From contig JAFEFT010000023.1 of NCBI GenBank assembly GCA_018240435.1, positions 1 through 56,491 of the forward strand: a stretch of 56,491 nucleotides of DNA. Direction: 5' to 3'. Origin of the DNA: Pseudomonadota bacterium. GTDB lineage: Bacteria; Pseudomonadota; Gammaproteobacteria; Xanthomonadales; Xanthomonadaceae. The stretch's first letter is position 1; each line of letters opens with the position of its first letter. The notes below the pieces were generated by a model that saw only the letters and a list, made by a program, of their open reading frames with translations, ran no database searches and was not told the origin of the DNA. The position numbers were made by a program, and so were the translations under genes. Below are positions 16,780 to 24,516 of the stretch, one piece after another.

Positions 16780-17000
16780 TGGCCTACACCCAAGCCGACC
16801 TCGAGGCCCTGCAAGCCGCGCTCGCCAAGGGCGAGAAGCGCGTGAGCTTCGGCGACAAGACGGTCGAGTACCGCAGCGTGGAGGAACTGCAAGCTGCTAT
16901 TCGCCAGGTGAAACGCGACCTCTTCGAGCAGGCCGTGGCCACGGGGCTGTGGCCCGGCGCACCGCGGCAGATCCGGATTCATACCCGCAAAGCGACCTGA
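16779..17000 (+). CDS. Head-to-tail joining protein, gpW-like
   Basis: A 73-aa protein (MAYTQADLEALQAALAKGEK, VSFGDKTVEYRSVEELQAAI) matching the gpW family: a helix, a beta-hairpin reading DKTVEYRS and a second helix. In lambda, gpW closes the filled head and prepares the tail joint. Position before the portal gene agrees. The start overlaps the upstream stop. Confidence 0.85.
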   Translation: MAYTQADLEALQAALAKGEKRVSFGDKTVEYRSVEELQAAIRQVKRDLFEQAVATGLWPGAPRQIRIHTRKAT

Positions 17001-17009
17001 GGGTTCATC

Positions 17010-17417
17010 ATGCGTGAGACGACGCAAAGCGCGCTCGACTGGCGCCGCTATCCCAACTTTCGTCCCGAGGAGTTTCGCTGCCGGCACACTGGGCGGCTGC
17101 GCATGGATCCGGGGTTTATGGAGCGGCTGCAGCGGCTGCGCAGCGCCTATGGCCGCTCGATGGTGATCACCAGCGGTTACCGCGATCCGACCCACCCGGC
17201 CGAGGCGGCCAAGACGAGCAGCGGCGCCCACACCCTGGGGCGGGCCTGCGACGTGGCCGTGCACGGTCGCGATGCCCTCGATCTCGTCGTGCTCGCGGTG
17301 GCCCACGGCTTTACCGGCATCGGGGTGCAGCAGCGGGGACTGCGGCGTTTCATCCATCTGGACGACTTGGACGCCACGACGGACCGTCCGCGTCCGACCC
17401 TGTGGAGCTACGCGTGA
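17010..17417 (+). CDS. Peptidase M15-type D-Ala-D-Ala carboxypeptidase
   Basis: A 135-aa zinc peptidase. Conserved features are VITSGYRDPTHP, then SSGAHTLGRACDVAV (His74, Asp81) and FIHLDD (His116), the three metal ligands of the M15A family. It cleaves peptide cross-links of peptidoglycan. It sits between gpW and portal rather than in the lysis cassette, so it may be a virion-borne wall hydrolase or an endolysin accessory to the GH24 lysozyme. No signal peptide. Confidence 0.85.
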   Translation: MRETTQSALDWRRYPNFRPEEFRCRHTGRLRMDPGFMERLQRLRSAYGRSMVITSGYRDPTHPAEAAKTSSGAHTLGRACDVAVHGRDALDLVVLAVAHGFTGIGVQQRGLRRFIHLDDLDATTDRPRPTLWSYA

Positions 17418-18892
17418 GCTGGTGGAGCGGTCTCAAGCGCCGCATCTTCGGTGCGAGCCCGACCTACGACGGCGTGGGCGGCGGCCGTAGGGCCGTCGCC
17501 TGGCAGGTCGGCAATCCCGGGGCGGTCGCGGCGCTGGCTTTCACGCAGAACGAACTGCGCGCCAAGAGCCGCGATCTCGCCCGGCGCAACGCCTGGGCGG
17601 CCGCGGGCATCGAGGCCTTCGTGGCCAATGCCATCGGCACCGGCATCAAGCCGCAGAGCATGGTCGAGGACGCCGCGGTACGCGAGGCCATCCACGCGTT
17701 ATGGTGGGACTGGGTGGAGGAGGCCGACGCCGCAGGACTCACCGACTTCTACGGCCTGCAGGCGCTGGCCTGCCGCGCGATGCTCGAAGGCGGCGAGGCG
17801 CTGGTGCGCCTGCGCTGGCGCCGCCCGGAGGACGGTCTGCCGGTGGGCCTGCAGCTGCAGGTGCTGGAGCCCGAACACCTGCCGACGACGCTCAACCGCG
17901 ACCTGCCCTCGGGTCACGTCATCCGCGCCGGCATCGAGTTCGACCGGCTCGGGCGGCGCGTGGCCTATCACCTGACCCGCTCGCACCCTGGGGATGGAAG
18001 CCTGGCGCCGATGTCGGGCACGGGCGGCATGGAGACCGTGCGCGTGCCGGCGGACGAGGTCATCCACCTGTTCCGCCCGCTGCGCCCGGGGCAGATCCGC
18101 GGCGAGCCGTGGCTCGCCCGCGCCCTGGTGAAGCTGCACGAACTCGACCAGTACGACGACGCGGAACTGGTGCGCAAGAAGACCGCGGCGATGTTCGCCG
18201 GCTTCATCACGCGGCTCGCCCCCGAGGACACCCTGATGGGCGAAGGGCTGCCGGACGCCCAGGGCGCGGCGCTCGCCGGGCTGGAACCCGGCACCTTGCA
18301 GATCCTGGAGCCCGGCGAGGACATCAAGTTCTCGGCGCCGGCGGATGTGGGATCGAGCTACGGCGAGTTCATGCGCCAGCAGTTCCGGGCGGTGGCCGCC
18401 GCCATGGGCATCACCTACGAGATGCTCACCGGTGATCTCACCCAGGTGAACTACTCCAGCATCCGCGCCGGGCTGCTGGAGTTCCGCCGCCGCTGCGAGG
18501 CCATCCAGCACGGGGTGATCGTGCACCAGCTGTGCCGGCCCGTCTGGCGCGCCTGGATGGAGCAGGCGGTGCTGGAAGGCGCGCTGAACCTGCCCGGGTT
18601 CGCGCAACGCCCTCGCGCGTACCAGGCCGCCAAGTGGATCCCGCAGGGCTGGCAGTGGGTCGATCCGCTCAAGGAGTTCAACGCGCTCAAGCTCGCGATC
18701 CGCGCAGGGCTGATGAGCCGCTCGGAGGCGATCTCGGCCTACGGCTACGACGCCGAGGACATCGACCGCGAGATCGCGGCGGACAACGCCCGCGCCGATG
18801 AACTGGGGCTGGTCTTCGACTCGGATCCGCGGCACGACCAAGCATCGAGGCCGGTGCCGACACCTGCGCCCGACACCGAACTCCAGGACTGA
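17414..18892 (+). CDS. Portal protein, lambda gpB family
   Basis: A 492-aa portal. Recognisable parts are the N-terminal RRNAWAAAGIEAFVANAIGTGIKP, EGGEALVRLRWRRPED in the stem, and the C-terminal YGEFMRQQFRAVAAAMGITYEMLTGD with SSIRAGLLEFRRRCE. Portals form the dodecameric channel for DNA entry and exit. GTG 17414 overlaps the peptidase stop; GTG 17402 is possible. Confidence 0.92.
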   Translation: MSWWSGLKRRIFGASPTYDGVGGGRRAVAWQVGNPGAVAALAFTQNELRAKSRDLARRNAWAAAGIEAFVANAIGTGIKPQSMVEDAAVREAIHALWWDWVEEADAAGLTDFYGLQALACRAMLEGGEALVRLRWRRPEDGLPVGLQLQVLEPEHLPTTLNRDLPSGHVIRAGIEFDRLGRRVAYHLTRSHPGDGSLAPMSGTGGMETVRVPADEVIHLFRPLRPGQIRGEPWLARALVKLHELDQYDDAELVRKKTAAMFAGFITRLAPEDTLMGEGLPDAQGAALAGLEPGTLQILEPGEDIKFSAPADVGSSYGEFMRQQFRAVAAAMGITYEMLTGDLTQVNYSSIRAGLLEFRRRCEAIQHGVIVHQLCRPVWRAWMEQAVLEGALNLPGFAQRPRAYQAAKWIPQGWQWVDPLKEFNALKLAIRAGLMSRSEAISAYGYDAEDIDREIAADNARADELGLVFDSDPRHDQASRPVPTPAPDTELQD

Positions 18893-18897
18893 CACCG

Positions 18898-20121
18898 ATG
18901 CTGCCCCATCTCGCCTCCCGGCTCTTTGGCACGCCCTTGCTCGTCCAGCGCGCCAAGCTCGACGTGATCCTCGCGGTGCTCTCCGAGCGCCTGCATCTGG
19001 CCGCGCCGGACGTCGAACTCGCGCCGCCGCTGCCGAGGGCCCCGAACCCTGCGGCGTCTGCGTCAAGCTCGATCGCCGTCCTGCCGATCCACGGCACCCT
19101 GGTCAAGCGCACGCTGGGGCTGGAGGCGGCCTCGGGGCTGACGAGCTACGCCGAGATCGGCGCGCGGCTGGAGGCGGCCCTTGGCGACCCTCTGGTGGCA
19201 GGCATCGTCCTTGACATCGACTCGCCCGGCGGTGAGACCGGCGGCTGCTTCGAACTCGCCCGCCGCGTGCGCGAGGCGGCCGCCGTGAAGCCCGTCTGGG
19301 CCGTGGCCAACGACGCCGCCTTCTCCGCGGCCTACGCCATCGGCTGCGCCGCCGATCGGCTCTTCGTCACCGAGACCGGTGGCGTGGGCTCGATCGGGGT
19401 GATCGCGCTGCACGTCGACCAGTCGGTCAAGGACGCCCGGGACGGCTACCGCTACACCGCGGTCACCGCGGGCGAGCGCAAGAACGACTACTCGCCGCAC
19501 GAGCCGCTCGCGGACGCCGCCCGCGCGGCGCTGCAGGCCGAGGTGGACCGGCTGCACGCGCTCTTCGTCGCGCACGTGGCGGCGATGCGCAGCCTGTCCG
19601 AGGACGCGGTGCGCGCGAGCGAGGCCGCACTCTTCTTCGGCCCGCAGGCCGTGGAGACGGGGTTGGCCGATGGCGTGGCGACGCTGGCCGCGGTGCTCGC
19701 CGAGTTCGACCGACATCTTGCGGCCACGCGGCGTCCGTCTTCCCCGCCGCGCCAAGCCCCGACCGGGAAGGCGACCGTTCTCCGAGGAACCCCCACCATG
19801 ACCGACACCCCGCCCGAGACGCTCGGCGTGGATGAGGCCGCCGCCCTGGTGGCCGAGGCCCGCCGCGAAGTGGCGCAGTCCGCGCAAGCGATCGCGGAAC
19901 TGTGTCTGCTCGCCGGCTGCCCCGAGCGTGCCGCCGAGTTCATCGCCGCCGGCCGCACCGAAGCCGAGGTGCGCCGCGCCCTGATCGAGGCGCGCGCCGC
20001 CCACAGCATGGAGTCGGCCGTGCGCTCGACCCACGCGCCCCAGGACTGGGCCGCCCACGGCGCCGATCCGGCCGCCTCGCCCGTGGTCGCCGCCGTGAAG
20101 AAACTCGTGACCCGGGAGTGA
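18898..20121 (+). CDS. S49-family head maturation protease (lambda gpC-like)
   Basis: A 407-aa protein with a ClpP/SppA-type serine protease domain: LDIDSPGGETGG (oxyanion region, 106-116), NDAAFSAAYAIG (nucleophile Ser143) and GERKNDYSP (Lys195), the Ser-Lys dyad. The C-terminal 110 residues form a helical scaffold-like region that can also start independently at 19798, as in lambda C/Nu3. It matures the prohead. Confidence 0.9.
   Translation: MLPHLASRLFGTPLLVQRAKLDVILAVLSERLHLAAPDVELAPPLPRAPNPAASASSSIAVLPIHGTLVKRTLGLEAASGLTSYAEIGARLEAALGDPLVAGIVLDIDSPGGETGGCFELARRVREAAAVKPVWAVANDAAFSAAYAIGCAADRLFVTETGGVGSIGVIALHVDQSVKDARDGYRYTAVTAGERKNDYSPHEPLADAARAALQAEVDRLHALFVAHVAAMRSLSEDAVRASEAALFFGPQAVETGLADGVATLAAVLAEFDRHLAATRRPSSPPRQAPTGKATVLRGTPTMTDTPPETLGVDEAAALVAEARREVAQSAQAIAELCLLAGCPERAAEFIAAGRTEAEVRRALIEARAAHSMESAVRSTHAPQDWAAHGADPAASPVVAAVKKLVTRE
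19798..20121 (+). CDS. Nested in-frame scaffold (Nu3-like)
   Basis: ATG 19798 lies inside the protease gene in the same frame, preceded by GAGGA at 19784-19788 with 9-base spacing. It would give a 107-aa helical acidic protein (MTDTPPETLGVDEAAALVAE) equal to the protease C-terminus. Lambda makes its scaffold Nu3 in the same way from the end of gene C. The upstream linker is Pro/Arg-rich, as expected between two domains. Confidence 0.65.
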   Translation: MTDTPPETLGVDEAAALVAEARREVAQSAQAIAELCLLAGCPERAAEFIAAGRTEAEVRRALIEARAAHSMESAVRSTHAPQDWAAHGADPAASPVVAAVKKLVTRE

Positions 20122-20124
20122 ACC

Positions 20125-20502
20125 ATGCCCACGCTCACCCAAGCCCCCAACCTCGGCGACCTGCTGAAGTACGAGGCGCCGAACCTGTATTCGCGCGAGC
20201 AGGCGACCGTGGCCGCCGGGCAGAACCTGCCGCTCGGCGCCGTGGTCGGCCGCGAGACGGCCACCGGCAAGCTCAAGGCGCTCGATCCCAGTGCATCCGA
20301 CGGCACCGAGATCGCCGTTGGCGTCCTGGCCCAGGCGGTGGACGCGACTCTGATCGACCGGGAGGACGCGATCCTGATCGCCCGCCACGCCATCGTCGCG
20401 CGAGGCGCGCTCATCTGGCCCGCAGGCGTCACCACCGCGCAGCGCGCCGCGGCCATCGCCCAGTTGGAGGCGCGCGGCATCGTGGTGCGCGACAGCGCCT
20501 GA
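20125..20502 (+). CDS. Head decoration protein, gpD-like
   Basis: A 125-aa protein (MPTLTQAPNLGDLLKYEAP, YSREQATVAAGQNLPLGAVVGRET) with the conserved opening of lambda gpD-like decoration proteins: a flexible N-terminal arm then L-P-L-G-A-V-V/L-G. The family caps and stabilises the expanded capsid. It sits between protease and capsid genes, the lambda order, followed by a strong hairpin. Confidence 0.85.
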   Translation: MPTLTQAPNLGDLLKYEAPNLYSREQATVAAGQNLPLGAVVGRETATGKLKALDPSASDGTEIAVGVLAQAVDATLIDREDAILIARHAIVARGALIWPAGVTTAQRAAAIAQLEARGIVVRDSA

Positions 20503-20527
20503 TCGAGTACTCATCGAGCCCCCTGTT

Positions 20528-20558
20528 CAGAACCCGCCGCTGGCGGGTTCTGTCGTTT
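20528..20558 (+). terminator. Hairpin between decoration and capsid genes
   Basis: An 11-bp perfect stem CAGAACCCGCC / GGCGGGTTCTG (20528-20538 / 20542-20552) with a GCT loop is followed by TCGTTT. It closely resembles the hairpins at 9239 and 34325. Lying between two co-directional head genes, it is probably a partial terminator or RNA-stability element upstream of the highly expressed capsid gene. Confidence 0.65.
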
Positions 20559-20568
20559 GGAGACCCCC

Positions 20569-21570
20569 ATGCTCAACCCCTTCGACTCCCCCGGCTTCTC
20601 GATGGCGAGCCTGACCGCCGCCATCAACCTGATCCCCAACCGCTACGGGCGGCTGGAAGCCTTGAACCTGTTTCCGGCCAAGCCCGTGCGCACGCGCCAG
20701 GTCGTCATCGAGGAGTACGCCGGGCGCCTGAACCTGCTGCCCACCCGGCCGCCCGGCTCGCCTGGCACGGTCGGCGAGCGCGGCCAGCGCTCCTTGCGTT
20801 CCTTCGTCGTCCCGCACATCCCGCACGACGACGTGGTGCTGCCCGAGGAGGTCCAGGGCATCCGGGCCTTCGGCTCGGAGACCGAGATGGAGGCCGTCGC
20901 GGGCGTGCTGGCACGGCACCTGGAGACCATGCGCAACAAGCACGCGATCACCCTCGAACACCTGCGTATGGGCGCACTCAAGGGCCAGATCCTGGACGCC
21001 GACGGCAGCACGATCTACGACCTGTTCGACGAGTTCGATCTCCGGCCCACCACCATCGCCTTCGATCTGGCCAATGCCGCGAGCGACGTCAAGGGCCACT
21101 GCTACGAGGTGCTGGCCCACATCGAGGAGAACCTGAAGGGCGAGTTCATGACCGGCGTGCACGTCCTCTGTTCGCCCGAGTTCTTCCGTCAGCTCACCGG
21201 CCACAAGTCGGTCAAGGAGGCCTACGCGCAGTGGCAACAGGGCGCGATCCTGATCAACGACGTGCGCGCGGGCTTCGTCTTCGCCGGCATCACCTTCGAG
21301 GAGTACCGCGGCCAGGCCACCGACGCCAACGGCAACGCGCGCCGCTTCATCGCCGCGGGCGAGGCCCACGCCTTTCCGCTGGGGACGGTGGACACCTTCG
21401 CCACTTACTTCGCCCCGGCCGACTTCAACGAGACCGTGAACACCCTGGGCCAGCCGCTCTACGCCAAGCAGGAGCCGCGCAAGTTCGACCGCGGCACCGA
21501 TCTGCACACCCAGAGCAACCCGCTGCCGATGTGCCACCGGCCCGGCGTGCTGGTGAAGCTCACCGTCTGA
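20569..21570 (+). CDS. Major capsid protein, lambda gpE family
   Basis: A 333-aa protein beginning MLNPFDSPGFSMASLTAAIN (ATG 20569 with GGAGA upstream). Signatures of the gpE family are NRYGRLEALNLFP, ITLEHLRMGALKGQILDADG and the C-terminal LYAKQEPRKFDRG followed by NPLPMCHRPGVLVKL. It forms the HK97-fold icosahedral shell. Length is normal. Confidence 0.93.
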   Translation: MLNPFDSPGFSMASLTAAINLIPNRYGRLEALNLFPAKPVRTRQVVIEEYAGRLNLLPTRPPGSPGTVGERGQRSLRSFVVPHIPHDDVVLPEEVQGIRAFGSETEMEAVAGVLARHLETMRNKHAITLEHLRMGALKGQILDADGSTIYDLFDEFDLRPTTIAFDLANAASDVKGHCYEVLAHIEENLKGEFMTGVHVLCSPEFFRQLTGHKSVKEAYAQWQQGAILINDVRAGFVFAGITFEEYRGQATDANGNARRFIAAGEAHAFPLGTVDTFATYFAPADFNETVNTLGQPLYAKQEPRKFDRGTDLHTQSNPLPMCHRPGVLVKLTV

Positions 21571-21583
21571 GGGTGCCTGTCCG

Positions 21584-21868
21584 ATGGTCCGTGTGGAGGA
21601 TCTGTACGACGCCGCCGAGCGCGCGGGACTCTTGACGCCCGTCGTGGTGGGCGCCGCCACCGTGCACTGCGCGTTCCGTGCGCCGGACGAGACGGTGCTC
21701 GACGGCCTGGCGCTCTCGCGCGACTTCGAGATCGAGTACGCGGCCTCGCGCCTGGCGCTCGCCCCGGGCGACGTGGTCACCATCGCCGGCGAGCCCTACC
21801 GCGTGCGCGAGGTGCGAGCGCTCGGCGACGGCCGCGAGTGCCGGGCCCAGCTTGCGAGGCTGCCATGA
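21584..21868 (+). CDS. Head-tail joining protein, gpFII-like
   Basis: A 94-aa protein (MVRVEDLYDAAERAGLLTPV, PGDVVTIAGEPYRVREVRALGDGRE) with the beta-barrel pattern of lambda gpFII, which binds the head after gpW and receives the tail. Position after the capsid gene fits. It overlaps the next gene by 4 bp. Confidence 0.7.
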   Translation: MVRVEDLYDAAERAGLLTPVVVGAATVHCAFRAPDETVLDGLALSRDFEIEYAASRLALAPGDVVTIAGEPYRVREVRALGDGRECRAQLARLP

Positions 21869-22290
21869 ACTCGGTGCGCGAGCGCCTGCTGCGCATCCTG
21901 ATCGATCGGCTCAGGGCGGCCCTGGCCCCGGCGCCCGTGCTGCGCCAGCCGGCCACACCGCTGCCCCGCGAGGCCGGCCCGGCCTTGCTCGTCTTCGTCG
22001 AGGGCGACGCCCTCACCGCGCACGCCAACCGGCTGGTGGACCGCTCGCTCACCGTGCGTCTGGTCGCGCTCGCGCGCGGCGCGGACGCCTTCGACGCGGC
22101 CGACCGGCTGATCGTCGCCGCCCACGCCGCCGTGCTCGCGGACCCGAACCTGGGCGGCCTGGCGCTCACGGTGCGCGAGCTCGACGCCGACTGGGACGCC
22201 GACGACCTCGATGCCGGCACGGTGACGCTGCCGGCGCGCTACGAGATCCGCTACCGCACCACGCTGACCGACCTCACGACCACGGGATGA
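21865..22290 (+). CDS. Tail terminator-like protein (gpU position)
   Basis: A 141-aa alpha/beta protein (MNSVRERLLRILIDRLRAAL, LLVFVEGDALT, LTVRLVALARGADAFDAADR, RYEIRYRTTLTDLT). Order and the ending strand pattern match tail terminators of the lambda gpU kind, hexameric rings that cap the tail tube and bind the head. Sequence identity to gpU is not evident, so the call is by context. Confidence 0.6.
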   Translation: MNSVRERLLRILIDRLRAALAPAPVLRQPATPLPREAGPALLVFVEGDALTAHANRLVDRSLTVRLVALARGADAFDAADRLIVAAHAAVLADPNLGGLALTVRELDADWDADDLDAGTVTLPARYEIRYRTTLTDLTTTG

Positions 22291-22520
22291 CCCATCCAAT
22301 GCACATCGAACTGCTCCAAGCCCACACCCACGCCGGTCGGCGCTTGAGCGCCGGCGCGCGGCTGGACCTGCCCGAGGCCAGCGCCCGCTGGCTGATCGCC
22401 CAGGGCGCGGCCCGGCTCGTCACGCCGGACTCCCCGGCGCCGGCCGCATCCCTCAAACCCTCGCGCCGTGACGGTCCCGCCGCCGCGGCCCCGTCCACGC
22501 CCACCCCCACGGGAGACTGA
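22287..22520 (+). CDS. Small phage protein (DUF7210-like)
   Basis: A 77-aa protein. The front (MHIELLQAHTHAGRRLSAGARLDLPEASARWLIAQGAA) is a compact SH3-like or KOW-like module seen in small phage proteins beside tail genes; the tail is Pro/Ala-rich and disordered. The ATG overlaps the previous stop. Function unknown. Confidence 0.55.
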   Translation: MTHPMHIELLQAHTHAGRRLSAGARLDLPEASARWLIAQGAARLVTPDSPAPAASLKPSRRDGPAAAAPSTPTPTGD

Positions 22521-22522
22521 CC

Positions 22523-23275
22523 ATGGCCTACTTCTCCGGACAAGGGCGCGTCTACATCGGCGCGCGCGATGCGGCCGGCAACCCCGCCGGCCTCACCTTC
22601 GTCGGCAACGTGCCGGAACTGAAGGTGTCGCTGTCGGTGGAGACGCTGGAACACCAGGAGGCGCAGTCCGGCCAGCGCCTGACCGACCTGCAGCTCATCA
22701 AGACCAAGAAGGGCGAGTTCGCCTGCACGCTGGAGGAGCTCAGCAGCGGCAACCTCGCGCTCGCCCTCTACGGCCACTCGACCACGGTGGCACCGGGCAC
22801 GGTCACGGGCGAGGCGCTGCCCAACCCGGTCACCGCGGGCAGCCTCTATCCGCTCGCACACCAGAACGTCTCGGCGGTGCAGATCCAGGATTCCGACAGC
22901 CCGCCCAAGCCCCTGCCGGCGGCGCAGTACCAGGTGCATGCCAAGCACGGCTCGGTGCTGATCCTCGACGCCACGACCGGCGGCCCCTATGTCGAGCCCT
23001 TCACCGTCGATTACGCCTATGGCGCCGCGCAGAGCACGGCGATGTTCACCCGGCCGCTGCCCGAGCGCTGGATCCGCTTCGAGGGCCTGAACACCGCCGA
23101 CGCCAACCGCGAGGTGGTGATCGACCTCTATCGCGTGGCGATCAACCCGGCCAAGGAGTTGTCGATCATCACCGACGAACTGCTGAAGTTCGAACTCTCC
23201 GGCCAGGTGCTGGCGGATCTCTCCAAACCCACCGACGGCGAACTGGGCCAGTTCGGCCGCCTGGTGCTCTTGTAA
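22523..23275 (+). CDS. Major tail tube protein
   Basis: A 250-aa beta-rich protein (MAYFSGQGRVYIGARD, VGNVPELKVSLSVETLEHQEAQSGQRL, KKGEFACTLEELSSGNLALAL) in the tail-tube position before the G/T chaperone pair. The VET.EH.E...G.R and TL.E pattern is typical of siphophage tube proteins. It polymerises around the tape measure. Confidence 0.82.
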   Translation: MAYFSGQGRVYIGARDAAGNPAGLTFVGNVPELKVSLSVETLEHQEAQSGQRLTDLQLIKTKKGEFACTLEELSSGNLALALYGHSTTVAPGTVTGEALPNPVTAGSLYPLAHQNVSAVQIQDSDSPPKPLPAAQYQVHAKHGSVLILDATTGGPYVEPFTVDYAYGAAQSTAMFTRPLPERWIRFEGLNTADANREVVIDLYRVAINPAKELSIITDELLKFELSGQVLADLSKPTDGELGQFGRLVLL

Positions 23276-23279
23276 GGGG

Positions 23280-23714
23280 ATGGCGATGACCGATAGCAAT
23301 ACCGACTTCCAGACCTTCCCGCCCGTGCCCCAGGTGGTCACGGTGGCCGGCACCGCGCTGGAACTCACGCCGATCCGGCTGGGCGAGTTACCCCGGATCC
23401 TCGCCGCGGTGCGGCCCATCGCAGCCGATCTCTCGGCCGAGCCGGATTGGCTCGCGCTGCTGGCCCGGCACGGCGAGGCGGTGCTGGAACTGCTCACGCT
23501 CGCCACCCGGCGCGACCGCGCCTGGATCGAAGGGCTGGCGCTCGACGAGGCCGTCACCTTGGCCTGCGCCGTGTTCGAGGTGAACGCGGATTTTTTCGTG
23601 CGGCAGGTGGCGCCGAGCATCGCGCGCTCGGGCGAGCGGCTGGCGCCGATCCTCTCGGCTGGGACGATGCCGTCGCCCGGCTCGTCGCCTGCGGCCACCG
23701 CCACACCGAGGTGA
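23280..23714 (+). CDS. Tail assembly chaperone, G-like
   Basis: A 144-aa protein between tail tube and tape measure. Up to residue about 105 it is well structured (TPIRLGELPRILAAVRPIA, DEAVTLACAVFEVNADFFV). After the T6C slip heptamer the zero frame becomes Pro/Ser/Ala-rich while the -1 frame carries structured coding, the hallmark of G/GT chaperones. ATG 23286 with AAGGGGA upstream is an alternative start. Confidence 0.75.
   Translation: MAMTDSNTDFQTFPPVPQVVTVAGTALELTPIRLGELPRILAAVRPIAADLSAEPDWLALLARHGEAVLELLTLATRRDRAWIEGLALDEAVTLACAVFEVNADFFVRQVAPSIARSGERLAPILSAGTMPSPGSSPAATATPR
23591..23597 (+). other. Candidate -1 ribosomal frameshift heptamer T TTT TTC
   Basis: In the G-like frame the codons read GAT TTT TTC, giving the canonical X-XXY-YYZ heptamer T-TTT-TTC. 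A -1 slip continues as RAAGGAEHRALGRAAGADPLGWDDAV in the overlapping open frame through 23878. Lambda uses the same mechanism for gpG-T. Confidence 0.65.
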
Positions 23715-23878
23715 TGGGCTACACGCTCGCGCAAGTGCGCGGCTTGCTGGCCGCCCACGGCCGGCTGGAACGCCGGCAGAACGCCTTGCGGCTGGCCTTG
23801 CACGCGGTGGCGGCCCAGGGCGACCGGGCGGCCATCGAGCGGCTGCAGCGCGAGTTGTGGGAGGACGTGCGGCCATGA
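23597..23878 (+). CDS. Tail assembly chaperone T-region (frameshift product)
   Basis: The -1 frame from 23597 to 23878 encodes about 93 residues after the slip. WDDAVARLVACGHRHTEV and GYTLAQVRGLLAAHGRL look like real protein and precede the only internal ATG (23714), which supports synthesis by frameshift as a G-T fusion. Independent initiation at 23714, overlapping the G stop, would give a 54-aa product. The stop overlaps the next ATG by 3 bp. Confidence 0.65.
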   Translation, partial: RAAGGAEHRALGRAAGADPLGWDDAVARLVACGHRHTEVMGYTLAQVRGLLAAHGRLERRQNALRLALHAVAAQGDRAAIERLQRELWEDVRP

Positions 23879-24516
23879 AACTGACGCTGGCCACCTCCGG
23901 ACTGCTCGATCCGAGGCGGCTCTCGGCCTGGAGCGTGGAGCGTCGGCGGGCGATCCATGCCGCCGTCGCCAAAGGGATGGTCTCGGGCGGCCGTGACGTG
24001 CGCGAGGCCGCCCGCGCCCAGATGCGCAGCGCCTTCCAGGTCCGGCGCGCGAGCTTCGTCGCCTCGCTGCAGGCCAAGGTGTTCGACCAGAAACCTGATC
24101 GCCTGCCCGCGCTGTGGGTGGGCAGCCGGATTCCGTGGCTGGGCATCCACACGCACGGCGGCACGGTGGCGGGCCGGATGCTGATCCCGCTGCTACCGGG
24201 ACGGATCGGCCCCAAGCGCTTCCGTCAGGTCATCGACGGCCTGATGCGCTCGGGCAACGCCTTCTTCGTCGAGAAGAACGGCCGCGTGCTGCTGATGGCC
24301 GAGAACATCCGCGAGAACGCCGCGCAGCTTGGCCGCTTCAAGCGTGCCGAGCGCGAGCGCAGCGGCGTCAAGCGCCTGCAGCGCGGCCAGGAGATTCCCA
24401 TCGCCGTGTTGGTGCGGCGGGTGGAGTTGAAGCGCCGGTTCGATCTCGCAGCAGGCGTGCAAGGCGCCTTGCCCAAGCTCGCTGCCGCGATCGGGCGTGA
24501 ATTGGACAAACTCTAA
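23875..24516 (+). CDS. DUF6441-like minor tail protein
   Basis: A 213-aa basic protein (MKLTLATSGLLDPRRLSAWS, RQVIDGLMRSGNAFFVEKNGRVLL, IPIAVLVRRVELKRRFDLA) between the chaperones and the tape measure. Phage proteins of this look (DUF6441, name from memory) are minor tail or tail-completion proteins. It overlaps both neighbours by 1-4 bp, so it is tightly coupled. Exact role unknown. Confidence 0.6.
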   Translation: MKLTLATSGLLDPRRLSAWSVERRRAIHAAVAKGMVSGGRDVREAARAQMRSAFQVRRASFVASLQAKVFDQKPDRLPALWVGSRIPWLGIHTHGGTVAGRMLIPLLPGRIGPKRFRQVIDGLMRSGNAFFVEKNGRVLLMAENIRENAAQLGRFKRAERERSGVKRLQRGQEIPIAVLVRRVELKRRFDLAAGVQGALPKLAAAIGRELDKL

